Source: Bacteroidota bacterium (lineage in GTDB: Bacteria; Bacteroidota; Bacteroidia; Bacteroidales; B39-G9). From it: a stretch of DNA of 8,707 bases. The notes beneath the pieces were generated by a model. It ran no database searches, was not told the DNA's origin, and saw nothing but the letters and a program-made list of their open reading frames with translations. Positions within the stretch are counted from its first letter, which is position 1; every line of letters starts with the position of its first letter. The stretch lies in NCBI GenBank assembly GCA_030592465.1, contig JAUVJB010000122.1, positions 1 to 8,707 on the forward strand. The letters are read 5' to 3'. Shown in pieces: positions 1 to 6,741 of this stretch. The translations under genes were made by a program, and so were the position numbers.

Positions 1-1283
1 GTAATATACGATATTATTGAAGTAATAATTAAAGGAACAAACAGTCCGTAGCCATCGGTAATTTCAGCAATAAGAAAAATAGATGTCATCGGAGCATGCA
101 TAACACCAGCCATAACACCTGCCATACCAACAAGTGCAAAATTACTTTCAGGAACATTAATAAATTTACTTTTATTAATCACCAGAGCTAAAAAATATCC
201 TGCTACGCCACCCATAAACAGAGAAGGAGCAAAAACACCTCCTACTCCACCTGCTCCGTTAGTAACAGCCATAGCAACAACTTTAAATATCAAAATTAAG
301 CCGAGAACAATAATAAATAACCAATAATTATCCTTAATAGAATAAAATGGGCTATTATTTAAAATATCAGAACCATGTCCACCCAAAATTACTTTTAAAG
401 TTTCATATCCTTCACCAAATAATGAGGGAAAAATAAAAATTAATAAACCTAAAATAAGTCCCCCGTATATCAGTTTTCGAAATGGATTTTTAAATCTGTC
501 GAAACGAGATTCAACAAACATTGATGCACGAGTAAAATATATTGAGATAAACCCTGAAAAAACACCAAGTAAAATATAATAAGGAATATTCTTTAAAAGG
601 AAAGCATGTGTTAAGTTAAATGTTAATAAAACCCCTTCACCCATTAAAAAAGACGAAACCATTGTAGCAGTAACGGCAGAAATCAATAAGGGGATTAAAG
701 AAGCCATGGTTAAATCAAGCATTAATACTTCAAGAGTAAATACCAAGCCTGCTATTGGTGCATTAAAAATTCCGGAAATAGCACCTGCTGAACCACAAGC
801 AACAAGTAGAGTAACTTGTTTATAATCTAAGTGAAATAATTTTCCAAGAGATGAACCGAGAGAAGCACCTGTTAATACAATAGGAGCCTCAGAACCAACA
901 GAGCCACCAAAAGCAATAGTAAAAGTACTTGCAATAATTGACGAATAATTATTATGTGGTTTTATTATACTATTTTTTTTTGAAATAGCATAAAGTATCT
1001 TGCTTACACCATGACCAATATTATCTCTAACAACATATTTAATAAAAACAACTGTTAAAAACAATCCAAATAAAGGGAATGCAAAATATAAAATATTTTC
1101 ACTTTGAACATCAAAACCTTGAGTTAATAATATTCGAGTATAATGAATAGTATTTTTTAAAACAACTGCCGCTAATCCACTTAAAATTCCTACAATAAAA
1201 CTTAAAAATAAAATAAATTGTCGTTGTTTAATGTTTTTAACCCGCCATATTAAAAATTTACCAATTAAATTCGTTCTTGCCAT
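1..1283 (-). CDS. ClC-family chloride channel/transporter, 3' end outside window
   Basis: This is an integral membrane protein moving chloride or similar anions across the inner membrane. Reading from the ATG at 1283, 427 complete codons are visible without a stop and the frame leaves the window. The ClC filter motifs appear in order: GHGVS at residues 90-94 (usual GSGIP), GGSVGSEAP at 126-134 with gating glutamate E132 (E148 of the E. coli transporter), GIFNAPIAG ending near 179, GGVFAP at 348-353, and ITDGYGLF at 408-415, where Y412 matches the anion-binding tyrosine Y445. Two positions differ from the E. coli exchanger: H91 stands where S107 would be, and V186 stands where the internal proton glutamate E203 would be. 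The visible part covers nearly the whole membrane domain. Relatives often carry C-terminal CBS domains, which would lie beyond the edge; that is inference. A TAnnTTTG box lies just upstream. The family call is firm; channel versus exchanger is open. Confidence 0.95.
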   Translation of the reverse strand, partial: MARTNLIGKFLIWRVKNIKQRQFILFLSFIVGILSGLAAVVLKNTIHYTRILLTQGFDVQSENILYFAFPLFGLFLTVVFIKYVVRDNIGHGVSKILYAISKKNSIIKPHNNYSSIIASTFTIAFGGSVGSEAPIVLTGASLGSSLGKLFHLDYKQVTLLVACGSAGAISGIFNAPIAGLVFTLEVLMLDLTMASLIPLLISAVTATMVSSFLMGEGVLLTFNLTHAFLLKNIPYYILLGVFSGFISIYFTRASMFVESRFDRFKNPFRKLIYGGLILGLLIFIFPSLFGEGYETLKVILGGHGSDILNNSPFYSIKDNYWLFIIVLGLILIFKVVAMAVTNGAGGVGGVFAPSLFMGGVAGYFLALVINKSKFINVPESNFALVGMAGVMAGVMHAPMTSIFLIAEITDGYGLFVPLIITSIISYI

Positions 1284-1290
1284 AATGTTG

Positions 1291-1298
1291 CAAAAGTA
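1291..1298 (-). promoter_or_regulatory. Candidate -7 promoter box of the ClC gene
   Basis: On the minus strand this reads TACTTTTG, matching the Bacteroidota -7 consensus TAnnTTTG. It ends 7 bases before the ATG at 1283, so transcription would begin almost at the start codon and the mRNA would have a very short leader or none. No convincing -33 TTTG was found at the usual 19-21 base spacing; a T-rich stretch is there instead. Confidence 0.5.
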
Positions 1299-1396
1299 CG
1301 ATTTAAGTTTAAAAAACATTAAATAAACAAAAAATAATTTATCGACAAAAAATTAATGTAAGCGTTCACACAGTGCTTTAAATTATTATACTAAAA

Positions 1397-1516
1397 ATGG
1401 TTATATTGTTAAATTGTTTTTATTGTTAAATTGTTGAAATACAAGTAATATGGGGAATAACAATCCGCCAGCAGTCGGACAAGTTTTAACAATTTAACAA
1501 TCTAACAATTTAACCA
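1397..1516. repeat. Inner imperfect inverted repeat of the MITE-like element
   Basis: The left arm (about 1397-1437) starts ATGGTTATATTGTTA and ends with ATTGTTAAATTGTTGAAA. The reverse complement of the right arm (about 1484-1516) starts ATGGTTAAATTGTTA and ends with ATTGTTAAATTGTTAAAA. The arms differ by a few substitutions and a roughly 9-base bulge in the left arm. The unit ATTGTTAAATTGTT is also repeated within each arm, so several pairings are possible. Confidence 0.6.
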
Positions 1517-1523
1517 TTCAGTT

Positions 1524-1541
1524 ATCCGCCAGCCGGCGGAT
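1524..1541. repeat. GC-rich hairpin, CCGCC palindrome
   Basis: ATCCGCC (1524-1530), loop AGCC, and GGCGGAT (1535-1541) form a perfect 7-bp stem. A decayed relative of the same unit, AATCCGCCAGCAGTCGGAC, lies at 1462-1480 and keeps only the outer TCCG/CGGA pairing. The GC content stands out strongly from the surrounding AT-rich DNA. No T-tract follows, so it does not look like an intrinsic terminator. Confidence 0.65.
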
Positions 1542-1625
1542 TGTGAACGCTTACAAATTAATCTTGATTTTAACATTTTTTTATATTAAATTGTTTAATT
1601 ATTTCGTTAATCAAACTATAATCTA

Positions 1626-1633
1626 TATTTTTG
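1626..1633 (+). promoter_or_regulatory. Candidate -7 promoter box of the carboxyltransferase gene
   Basis: TATTTTTG matches TAnnTTTG. A TTTC at 1602-1605, 20 bases upstream, is one base from the -33 TTTG. Transcription from here would give a leader of roughly 45 bases before the ATG at 1684. In DNA this AT-rich the match could be chance. Confidence 0.35.
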
Positions 1634-1683
1634 AAGACTAATAAAAAATTAAATTATTCTAAAAAATTAAACATATCAAGGGA

Positions 1684-3438
1684 ATGAGTAATAAATTATT
1701 AATCAGGGACTTAACTCTACGAGATGGGCAACAATCATTATTTGCTACAAGAATGAAACAAGAGCAAATTGAAAGAGTTTTACCTTTTTATAAAAATGCA
1801 AATTTTTATGCAATGGAAGTTTGGGGTGGTGCTGTACCTGATTCAGTGATGCGTTTTTTAAATGAAGACCCTTGGTTCCGATTAGAATCTATCAAAAAAG
1901 AATTAGGTGATAGTACAAAGCTAACAGCCCTTTCAAGAGGAAGAAACTTATTTGGGTATAATCCATATCCTGAAGAAGTAATTGAAGGTTTTAACAGAAA
2001 TGCTATTGAAAGTGGCATTAGCATTATGAGGATATTTGATTGCTTAAACGATATTAACAACATGAAATCAACAATCAAATATGTTAAAGCAAATGGCGGA
2101 CAAGTTGATTGTGCTATATGCTATACTATTGACCCAAAATTTACAACAACACAAAAGGCAAAAGCATTTCTAAAAGGCAAAAAATTACCTCATGATGTTT
2201 TCACAATAGATTATTATATTGAAAAAGCAAAGGAACTTGAGGCTTTAGGTGCTGATTTAATTACAATTAAAGATATGGCAGGTTTAATTACGCCATCAAT
2301 ATCAGGAAAACTTATTAAACGTTTAAAAGAAGAAATTAAAGTACCAATTGATTTTCATACACATTGTACACCCGGTTATGGTTTAGCATCAGTTTTAACG
2401 GCTATTATTAATGATGTTGATATTGTTGATACAAATATAATGAATTTTTCAAGTGGTCCTGCTGCTCCGGCGTTTGAAATTATTCAAATCTTTGCAAATA
2501 AATTAGGTTTAGATACAGGTGTTAATTTAGATGCTGTTGTTAAAATCAATAATGAATTAAGAACAATCAGACACGAGCTTGAAGAATATGATAACTATAA
2601 GCAATTATTTCCTATTGAATTTGATATCACAAAAGACACTCTACCAAAAAAAATAGATAATTTATTTGATAAAGCAATTGAACTGGCTAAAAAAGATGAT
2701 GAAAATGAATTGTTATTTGTTATTCATCAAATTGAAGACTATTTTAATTTTATTGGGCCAAACGAACAAGTTAAACATGCTGAAATACCGGGTGGTATGT
2801 ACACAAATATGTTAGCTCAGCTTAAACAACTTAAATTAGAAAAATTAGTTAACAAAGTATTGGAAACCGTACCAATTGTACGAATAGATGCAGGTTGTCC
2901 TCCTTTAGTTACACCATCGAGCCAAATAGTTGGAGTTCAGGCAGTAAATTGTGTTATTGATTCTAATGCAGGGAAACCTTATTATACAAATATCTCAACA
3001 CAATTTAAAAATCTTGTAAGAGGTAATTATGGTAAGACTCCTATTGACATTGACCCAAATTTTAGAGAAAAAATTTGTGGTGTAAGAGAGTCTGAAAATT
3101 ATGATTCAAACAATTATAAGAAACAAGAGAACGAAACAATTTGTGAAGACTTTGGAGGATTCAAATTAGCAGCTGATGAAAAAGAAGAATTGTTGCTAGA
3201 ACTTTTCCCTTCAGTAGCTAAAAACTTTTTAAGAAATAAAAAAGAAAGTGAAGTCCTGAAAGTAAAGAAACAAATTGTTGAAGAACAACTTAAATTACAG
3301 CAAGAAAGAAGAGAACGTTATCTTAAACTAACTCCTGAAGAAAAAGAGGAACGCTTAATAGAAGGTCTATACCATTATAATTGGGGTTCAATGGATGCAA
3401 ATCCGGAAATTGAAGATTATCCTAAAAAGAAAAGATAA
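1684..3438 (+). CDS. Biotin-dependent carboxyltransferase subunit, pyruvate carboxylase B / oxaloacetate decarboxylase alpha type
   Basis: The protein (584 aa, cytoplasmic) should move a carboxyl group between biotin and pyruvate/oxaloacetate. The TIM-barrel carboxyltransferase domain fills about residues 5-300: RDGQQS at 13-18 with metal-ligand D14, K196 in IKDMAG (the lysine carbamylated in pyruvate carboxylase), and the metal-binding pair H225/H227 in HTHCTPG. The conserved PYC/OADA domain follows to about residue 510, with IPGGMYTN (368-375) and VTPSS (409-413). The last 75 residues are charged, probably helical, and contain no biotin-acceptor MKM motif. A separate biotin carrier, and for a carboxylase also a biotin carboxylase subunit, must come from elsewhere; neither is adjacent. 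The gene stands alone with an intrinsic terminator behind it. The CT fold excludes acyl-CoA carboxylases of the crotonase type. Whether it works as carboxylase or decarboxylase cannot be read from the sequence. No Shine-Dalgarno at useful spacing is seen before the ATG. Confidence 0.92.
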   Translation: MSNKLLIRDLTLRDGQQSLFATRMKQEQIERVLPFYKNANFYAMEVWGGAVPDSVMRFLNEDPWFRLESIKKELGDSTKLTALSRGRNLFGYNPYPEEVIEGFNRNAIESGISIMRIFDCLNDINNMKSTIKYVKANGGQVDCAICYTIDPKFTTTQKAKAFLKGKKLPHDVFTIDYYIEKAKELEALGADLITIKDMAGLITPSISGKLIKRLKEEIKVPIDFHTHCTPGYGLASVLTAIINDVDIVDTNIMNFSSGPAAPAFEIIQIFANKLGLDTGVNLDAVVKINNELRTIRHELEEYDNYKQLFPIEFDITKDTLPKKIDNLFDKAIELAKKDDENELLFVIHQIEDYFNFIGPNEQVKHAEIPGGMYTNMLAQLKQLKLEKLVNKVLETVPIVRIDAGCPPLVTPSSQIVGVQAVNCVIDSNAGKPYYTNISTQFKNLVRGNYGKTPIDIDPNFREKICGVRESENYDSNNYKKQENETICEDFGGFKLAADEKEELLLELFPSVAKNFLRNKKESEVLKVKKQIVEEQLKLQQERRERYLKLTPEEKEERLIEGLYHYNWGSMDANPEIEDYPKKKR

Positions 3439-3471
3439 AAAATAACTAAATTTGATAAATGCTAATTATTT

Positions 3472-3512
3472 AAAGCAAAATGGTTTAGTGTCATTTTGCT
3501 TTTTTTATTTTA
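3472..3512 (+). terminator. Rho-independent terminator after the carboxyltransferase gene
   Basis: AAAGCAAAATG (3472-3482) and CATTTTGCTTT (3492-3502) form a perfect 11-bp stem with a 9-base loop, followed by a T-rich tail to 3512. It begins 33 bases after the stop codon at 3438. It separates the carboxyltransferase gene from the M16 gene at 3552, so the latter probably has its own promoter. Confidence 0.88.
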
Positions 3513-3551
3513 AGTATTATCTTAATAAAAAATTTATCACATAAAATTATT

Positions 3552-4787
3552 ATGATAAAATTCGACAAATTCACACTTAACAACGGACTAAGAGTAATTG
3601 TACATAAAGACAAATCGACTCCAATTGTTGCAATAAACATTTTATATGATGTTGGCTCAAGAGATGAAAATCCAAATAAAACAGGTTTTGCACATTTGTT
3701 TGAACATTTAATGTTTGGCGGCTCAAGAAATATTCCTGTTTATGATAAACCGTTGCAACAAGTAGGAGGCGAAAATAATGCTTTTACAAATAGTAATATT
3801 ACAAATTATTATCTAACACTTCCTAAAGATAATATTGAGACAGCTTTTTGGTTAGAATCAGACAGGATGTTAAGTTTAAACTTCTCAAAAAAAAGTCTTA
3901 ATGTTCAACGTAATGTAGTTATTGAAGAATATAAACAACGCTATCTAAACCAGCCTTACGGCGATGTCTGGTTAATGTTACGTCCTCTGGCTTACAAAAA
4001 ACACCCATATCGTTGGGCTACAATTGGTAAAGATATTTCACACATTGAAAATGCTAATTTAGATGATGTTAAGGACTTTTTTAATAAATATTATGCTCCA
4101 AACAATGCAATATTAACCATAGCAGGAGATGTAGAAACAGAACAGATAAAAAAACTTGCTAAAAAATGGTTTGAGCCTATCGAAAAAAGGAGTGTGCCTG
4201 TCAGAAATTTACCTGTTGAACCCGAGCAAACCGAAAAAAGAGAAATGTCAGTTAAAAAAAATGTTCCTTTTAATGCTATTTATAAAGCATATCATATGTG
4301 CTCTCACAACGACAAAAATTATCATGCTACTGATTTAATATCCGACATTCTTGCAAACGGAAAATCATCTCGCTTATATCAATCGTTGGTAAAAAAACAA
4401 AAAAAATTTAGCAACATTGATGCTTATATCACCGGCGATACTGATAACGGCTTGTTTGTTATAACAGGTCAACTAATTAAAGGCGTTAAGATGGATGTTG
4501 CCGAAAAATCTATTGAAAATGAATTAACTCTAATCAAAAATAACGATATTACTGAATATGAGTTAACTAAAGTTAAAAATAAAGTTGAGACAATACTTGA
4601 ATTATCTGAAATAAATGTTCTAAATAAAGCAATGAACCTCTCATTTTATGAGTTGTTAGGAAATGCCGAAGACATTAATTTAGAAACAGAAAAATATTCA
4701 AAAGTAAGTATTGAACAAATAAAAAATATTGCAAATAATATTTTTAAAGAAACCAACTGTTCAACATTATATTATACTATACTATAA
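3552..4787 (+). CDS. M16 family zinc peptidase, catalytic subunit
   Basis: A zinc metallopeptidase of the M16 (pitrilysin/processing peptidase) family, 411 aa, close to the usual size of the half-length M16B/M16C-like bacterial subunits. The inverted zinc motif HxxEH is HLFEH at residues 48-52, with E126 in VVIEEYKQ as the likely third zinc ligand. TITNYYLTLP-like sequence near 82-91 and HPYRWATIGK at 151-160 also match the family. The second half (about 230-411) is the inactive homologous domain; at ILANGKSSRLYQSLV (266-280) it continues LVKKQKKF and lacks the conserved R/Y pair that helps bind substrate. That pair is present in the product of the next M16 gene, so the two probably work as a heterodimer. 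There is no signal peptide, which suggests a cytoplasmic site. No Shine-Dalgarno is visible. The substrate is unknown. Confidence 0.93.
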   Translation: MIKFDKFTLNNGLRVIVHKDKSTPIVAINILYDVGSRDENPNKTGFAHLFEHLMFGGSRNIPVYDKPLQQVGGENNAFTNSNITNYYLTLPKDNIETAFWLESDRMLSLNFSKKSLNVQRNVVIEEYKQRYLNQPYGDVWLMLRPLAYKKHPYRWATIGKDISHIENANLDDVKDFFNKYYAPNNAILTIAGDVETEQIKKLAKKWFEPIEKRSVPVRNLPVEPEQTEKREMSVKKNVPFNAIYKAYHMCSHNDKNYHATDLISDILANGKSSRLYQSLVKKQKKFSNIDAYITGDTDNGLFVITGQLIKGVKMDVAEKSIENELTLIKNNDITEYELTKVKNKVETILELSEINVLNKAMNLSFYELLGNAEDINLETEKYSKVSIEQIKNIANNIFKETNCSTLYYTIL

Positions 4788-4837
4788 ACGATTATAATTT
4801 CAACATTTAACAGCGAAAGATCTGGGGCGTATCAGGT

Positions 4838-4912
4838 GTCATTAAATAGTCATTAATAGTCATTAATAGTCATTAAATAGTCATTAATAGTCATTAATAG
4901 TCATTAGTCATT
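4838..4912 (+). repeat. GTCATT tandem array, 8 units with 31-bp superperiod
   Basis: GTCATT begins at 4838, 4849, 4859, 4869, 4880, 4890, 4900 and 4907. The spacings are 11, 10, 10, 11, 10, 10 and 7 bases, so a 31-bp unit (4838-4868) is repeated exactly at 4869-4899 and then truncated. The average period of about 10.3 is near one DNA helical turn. Confidence 0.9.
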
Positions 4913-4915
4913 GAC

Positions 4916-4976
4916 GGCGAAGCTAAATGACGGCGAAACAAATGACAGTGAAACAAATGACAGTGAAACAAATGAC
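4916..4976 (-). repeat. AATGAC tandem array, 4 units of 15-16 bp
   Basis: Units end in AATGAC, the reverse complement of GTCATT: 4916-4931 (GGCGAAGCTAAATGAC), 4932-4946 (GGCGAAACAAATGAC), 4947-4961 and 4962-4976 (both AGTGAAACAAATGAC). The array abuts the GTCATT array at the palindrome-like GTCATTGAC (4907-4915). Further AATGAC copies at about 5024, 5035 and 5050 are less regular. Confidence 0.85.
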
Positions 4977-5015
4977 CCTATGAAATATTGCTTCGCAATT
5001 TCACAGGGCAGGCAG
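4976..5015. repeat. Hairpin repeat, copy 1
   Basis: CCCT (4976-4979), TGAA and ATTGC pair with GCAAT, TTCA and AGGG (5005-5008) around a TTC loop, with a small bulge and one mismatch. GCAGGCAG follows. No T-tract follows, so a terminator role is not supported. A diverged copy occurs at 5071-5106. Confidence 0.75.
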
Positions 5016-5070
5016 CGAAGCGTAATGACAACAGAATGACGGCAAAGCCAAATGACAAAAAGTGACTCAA

Positions 5071-5106
5071 TGAAATATTGCTTTGCTTAGTTCACGTGGC
5101 AGGCAG
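5071..5106. repeat. Hairpin-region repeat, copy 2 (diverged)
   Basis: Starts with the same TGAAATATTGCTT as copy 1 (4981-4993) and ends with the same GGCAGGCAG, but the middle is changed (TTAG for AAT, GTG for AGG), which weakens the stem. The two copies lie 90 bp apart, start to start. Confidence 0.75.
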
Positions 5107-5154
5107 AAAGTGATAAATTATATTATGGAAATAAAACAATCTTAATTAAAAAAT

Positions 5155-6438
5155 ATGCAAGAGTTAAATAGAAAAACCCAACCGTCTTATCATAAAATAA
5201 AAAAAATTGACATAATTAAAGCTGACAAAAAAGAGTTGGCTAACAATATTCCGTTATATACAATAAATACAGGCTCTCAAGATATTGTAAAAATTGATTT
5301 TGTATTTACAGCAGGTACTTGGTATCAAAATGCCCCGATAATTGCATCAACAACAAATTCAATGATTACTGAAGGCAGCAAAAAATTTAATTCACAACAA
5401 ATTGCTGAAAAATTAGATTATTATGGTGCTGTGTTACAATTAAATATTGATAATGACTTTGGAATAATCAGCTTTATTTGTTTAAATAAACATTTAAATA
5501 ATATTTTACCAATAATTGAGGACTTATTAAAAAATTCAATATTTCCAAAACATGAGCTTGCGATTAATGTTACAAACAGAAAACAAAAATTCTTAACCAA
5601 CAATTTAAAAACCAATATATTAGCACAGCGAAAATTTTTAGAAGTTGTTTACGGCAAAGAGCATCCTTATTCAAATAAAACAGAATCGGTTGACTTTGAT
5701 AAAATAAAACAAAATGAAATAATTGACTTTTACAATAAATTCTACACATCAAAAAATTGCAAAATAATTGCATCGGGTAAAATGAATGATGGTTTTTATA
5801 ATTTGATTAATAATTATTTTGGTAATAATGACTGGGAAAAATCGTATAATGATAAAAATTTTAATTACAAAATAACATCATCAAAACAAAGAGAGTATGT
5901 TGTGCAGAAAAAAGATGCTTTGCAATCGACTATTCGAATTGGGAAAATTCTTTTTAATCGTCGAAATGATGACTTTATTGGTATGCAAGTTTTAAATACA
6001 GTTCTTGGAGGTTATTTCGGTTCACGATTAATGTCTAATATTAGAGAAGACAAAGGATATAGCTATGGAATATATTCATTTTTAACATCTTACTTAAATT
6101 CCGGTTATTTTTCAATTGTATCAGAAGTAAAATCGGAAGTAAGTAAAAAAGCTGTTAATGAAATTTATAAGGAAATAAAAAGATTAAAAGATGAATTAAT
6201 TCCTGAGAAAGAACTTCAGATTGTGAAAAATTATATGTTGGGTGATTTGCTTAATTATTTTGACGGACCATTTGCTTTATCAGAAAGTTTTAGAATATTA
6301 TTTGATTATAATTTAGACTATGAATATTTTGACAAATATATTGATACAATAAAAAACATTACATCGGAAAAATTAATTAAATTAGCTAATAAATATTTTC
6401 AAAAAGACAGCTTATATAATGTTGTAGCAGGAAAATAA
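5155..6438 (+). CDS. M16 family peptidase-like subunit without zinc site (R/Y subunit)
   Basis: A 427-aa M16 homologue that should be the non-catalytic partner of the 3552-4787 product. Where HxxEH would stand, at residues 65-69 before the conserved ITEGS, it reads STTNS, so both histidines and the glutamate are gone. The C-terminal domain keeps the R/Y motif in full: GGYFGSRL at 285-292, then NIREDKGYSYG at 295-305 with R297 and Y304, which bind the substrate's C-terminal part in M16 dimers. HPYSN at 170-174 marks the end of the first domain core. There is no signal peptide. The ATG at 5155 was chosen because the M16 fold begins near residue 30 and the repeat block lies directly upstream. 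It meets a convergent toxin gene with only 3 bases between the stops, with no terminator between them. Confidence 0.92.
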   Translation: MQELNRKTQPSYHKIKKIDIIKADKKELANNIPLYTINTGSQDIVKIDFVFTAGTWYQNAPIIASTTNSMITEGSKKFNSQQIAEKLDYYGAVLQLNIDNDFGIISFICLNKHLNNILPIIEDLLKNSIFPKHELAINVTNRKQKFLTNNLKTNILAQRKFLEVVYGKEHPYSNKTESVDFDKIKQNEIIDFYNKFYTSKNCKIIASGKMNDGFYNLINNYFGNNDWEKSYNDKNFNYKITSSKQREYVVQKKDALQSTIRIGKILFNRRNDDFIGMQVLNTVLGGYFGSRLMSNIREDKGYSYGIYSFLTSYLNSGYFSIVSEVKSEVSKKAVNEIYKEIKRLKDELIPEKELQIVKNYMLGDLLNYFDGPFALSESFRILFDYNLDYEYFDKYIDTIKNITSEKLIKLANKYFQKDSLYNVVAGK

Positions 6439-6441
6439 TTG

Positions 6442-6741
6442 TTAATTGTTTTGTGTATCAACTGGCACCCGTTTGTTTAGGATTTCGTCTTCTCTTTCAA
6501 AATATATAATTTTATAATTACTTTCGACTAAATATCTATAATTAAAATTTTTATCTTTAAGCAGGGGCTCTCTCTGACCTATTTTTGCAAATCCTTGCTC
6601 TAATAAATCAGTTTTGTTAATAATTCGATTAATTAATTTAAAGGCAATAGGTTCAGATACTTCTGAAATAAAGTCATAGATTTTCTGCAAATCTTTCTTA
6701 GCAGGGATAGTCCATATAATTTTTTTTATTTTTTTCTCCAC
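6442..6741 (-). CDS. RelE/ParE-superfamily toxin of a toxin-antitoxin module
   Basis: A small basic protein (99 aa) with the layout of RelE/ParE-type toxins: IIWTIPAKKDLQKIYDFI at 8-25 (early strand plus helix), a second helix to about 50, and YRYLVESNYKIIYF at 68-81, the family's core strands. Related toxins either cut mRNA on the ribosome (RelE) or inhibit gyrase (ParE); the sequence does not decide between them. The start is GTG at 6741, which lies inside the last 16 bases of the antitoxin frame; no in-frame ATG occurs near it. The overlap suggests translational coupling. The C-terminus reads RVPVDTQNN where close relatives typically end in something like RVFDTRQNP, so the last strand may be altered. 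The upstream antitoxin is interrupted, so the toxin may be inactive or still neutralised by a fragment. Confidence 0.85.
   Translation of the reverse strand: MEKKIKKIIWTIPAKKDLQKIYDFISEVSEPIAFKLINRIINKTDLLEQGFAKIGQREPLLKDKNFNYRYLVESNYKIIYFEREDEILNKRVPVDTQNN

Larger units (their letters stand above)
1351..1561. mobile_element. MITE-like element, 199 bp, with possible 6-bp target duplication
   Basis: The ends TGTAAGCGTTCACA (1357-1370) and TGTGAACGCTTACA (1542-1555) are perfect 14-bp inverted repeats. Directly outside each end is the same hexamer AATTAA (1351-1356 and 1556-1561), as expected of a target-site duplication, although such an AT-only hexamer could match by chance here. Inside is a second, imperfect inverted repeat of ATTGTTAAATTGTT-type sequence (about 1397-1437 against 1484-1516) and two GC-rich CCGCC palindromes. 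There is no reading frame for a transposase, so any movement would depend on an enzyme encoded elsewhere. The element fills most of the gap between the ClC and carboxyltransferase genes. A long structured hairpin with no mobility is the alternative. Confidence 0.55.
4788..5154. repeat. Compound non-coding repeat block between the two M16 genes
   Basis: The 367-bp gap contains no credible gene: stop codons occur throughout both strands of the arrays. From left to right it holds about 50 bp of unique sequence, a GTCATT tandem array, an AATGAC tandem array in opposite orientation, a hairpin, scattered further AATGAC copies, and a second, diverged copy of the hairpin region. It separates two genes whose products should form one complex. 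No terminator with a T-tract and no clear TAnnTTTG promoter was found in it, so co-transcription through the block remains possible. Confidence 0.8.

Noticed and set aside
1524..1541. GC-rich hairpin as intrinsic terminator of a neighbouring gene
   Set aside because: No T-tract follows on either strand, and both flanking genes start near this gap rather than end in it.
1806..2078. Minus-strand open frame of 90 codons inside the carboxyltransferase gene
   Set aside because: It is antisense to a strongly conserved coding region, has no recognisable motif and is explained as a shadow of the plus-strand gene.
4156..4338. Small plus-strand open frame inside the first M16 gene
   Set aside because: It lies wholly within the conserved M16 frame, is lysine/leucine/isoleucine-rich and shows no motif.
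4838..4976. Possible CRISPR array
   Set aside because: The repeat core is only 6 bases, spacers are near-identical rather than unique, and no cas gene is present.
5421..5773. Two overlapping minus-strand open frames inside the second M16 gene
   Set aside because: Both are antisense to conserved M16 sequence; their F/L/I/C-rich composition is the complement of the coding strand.
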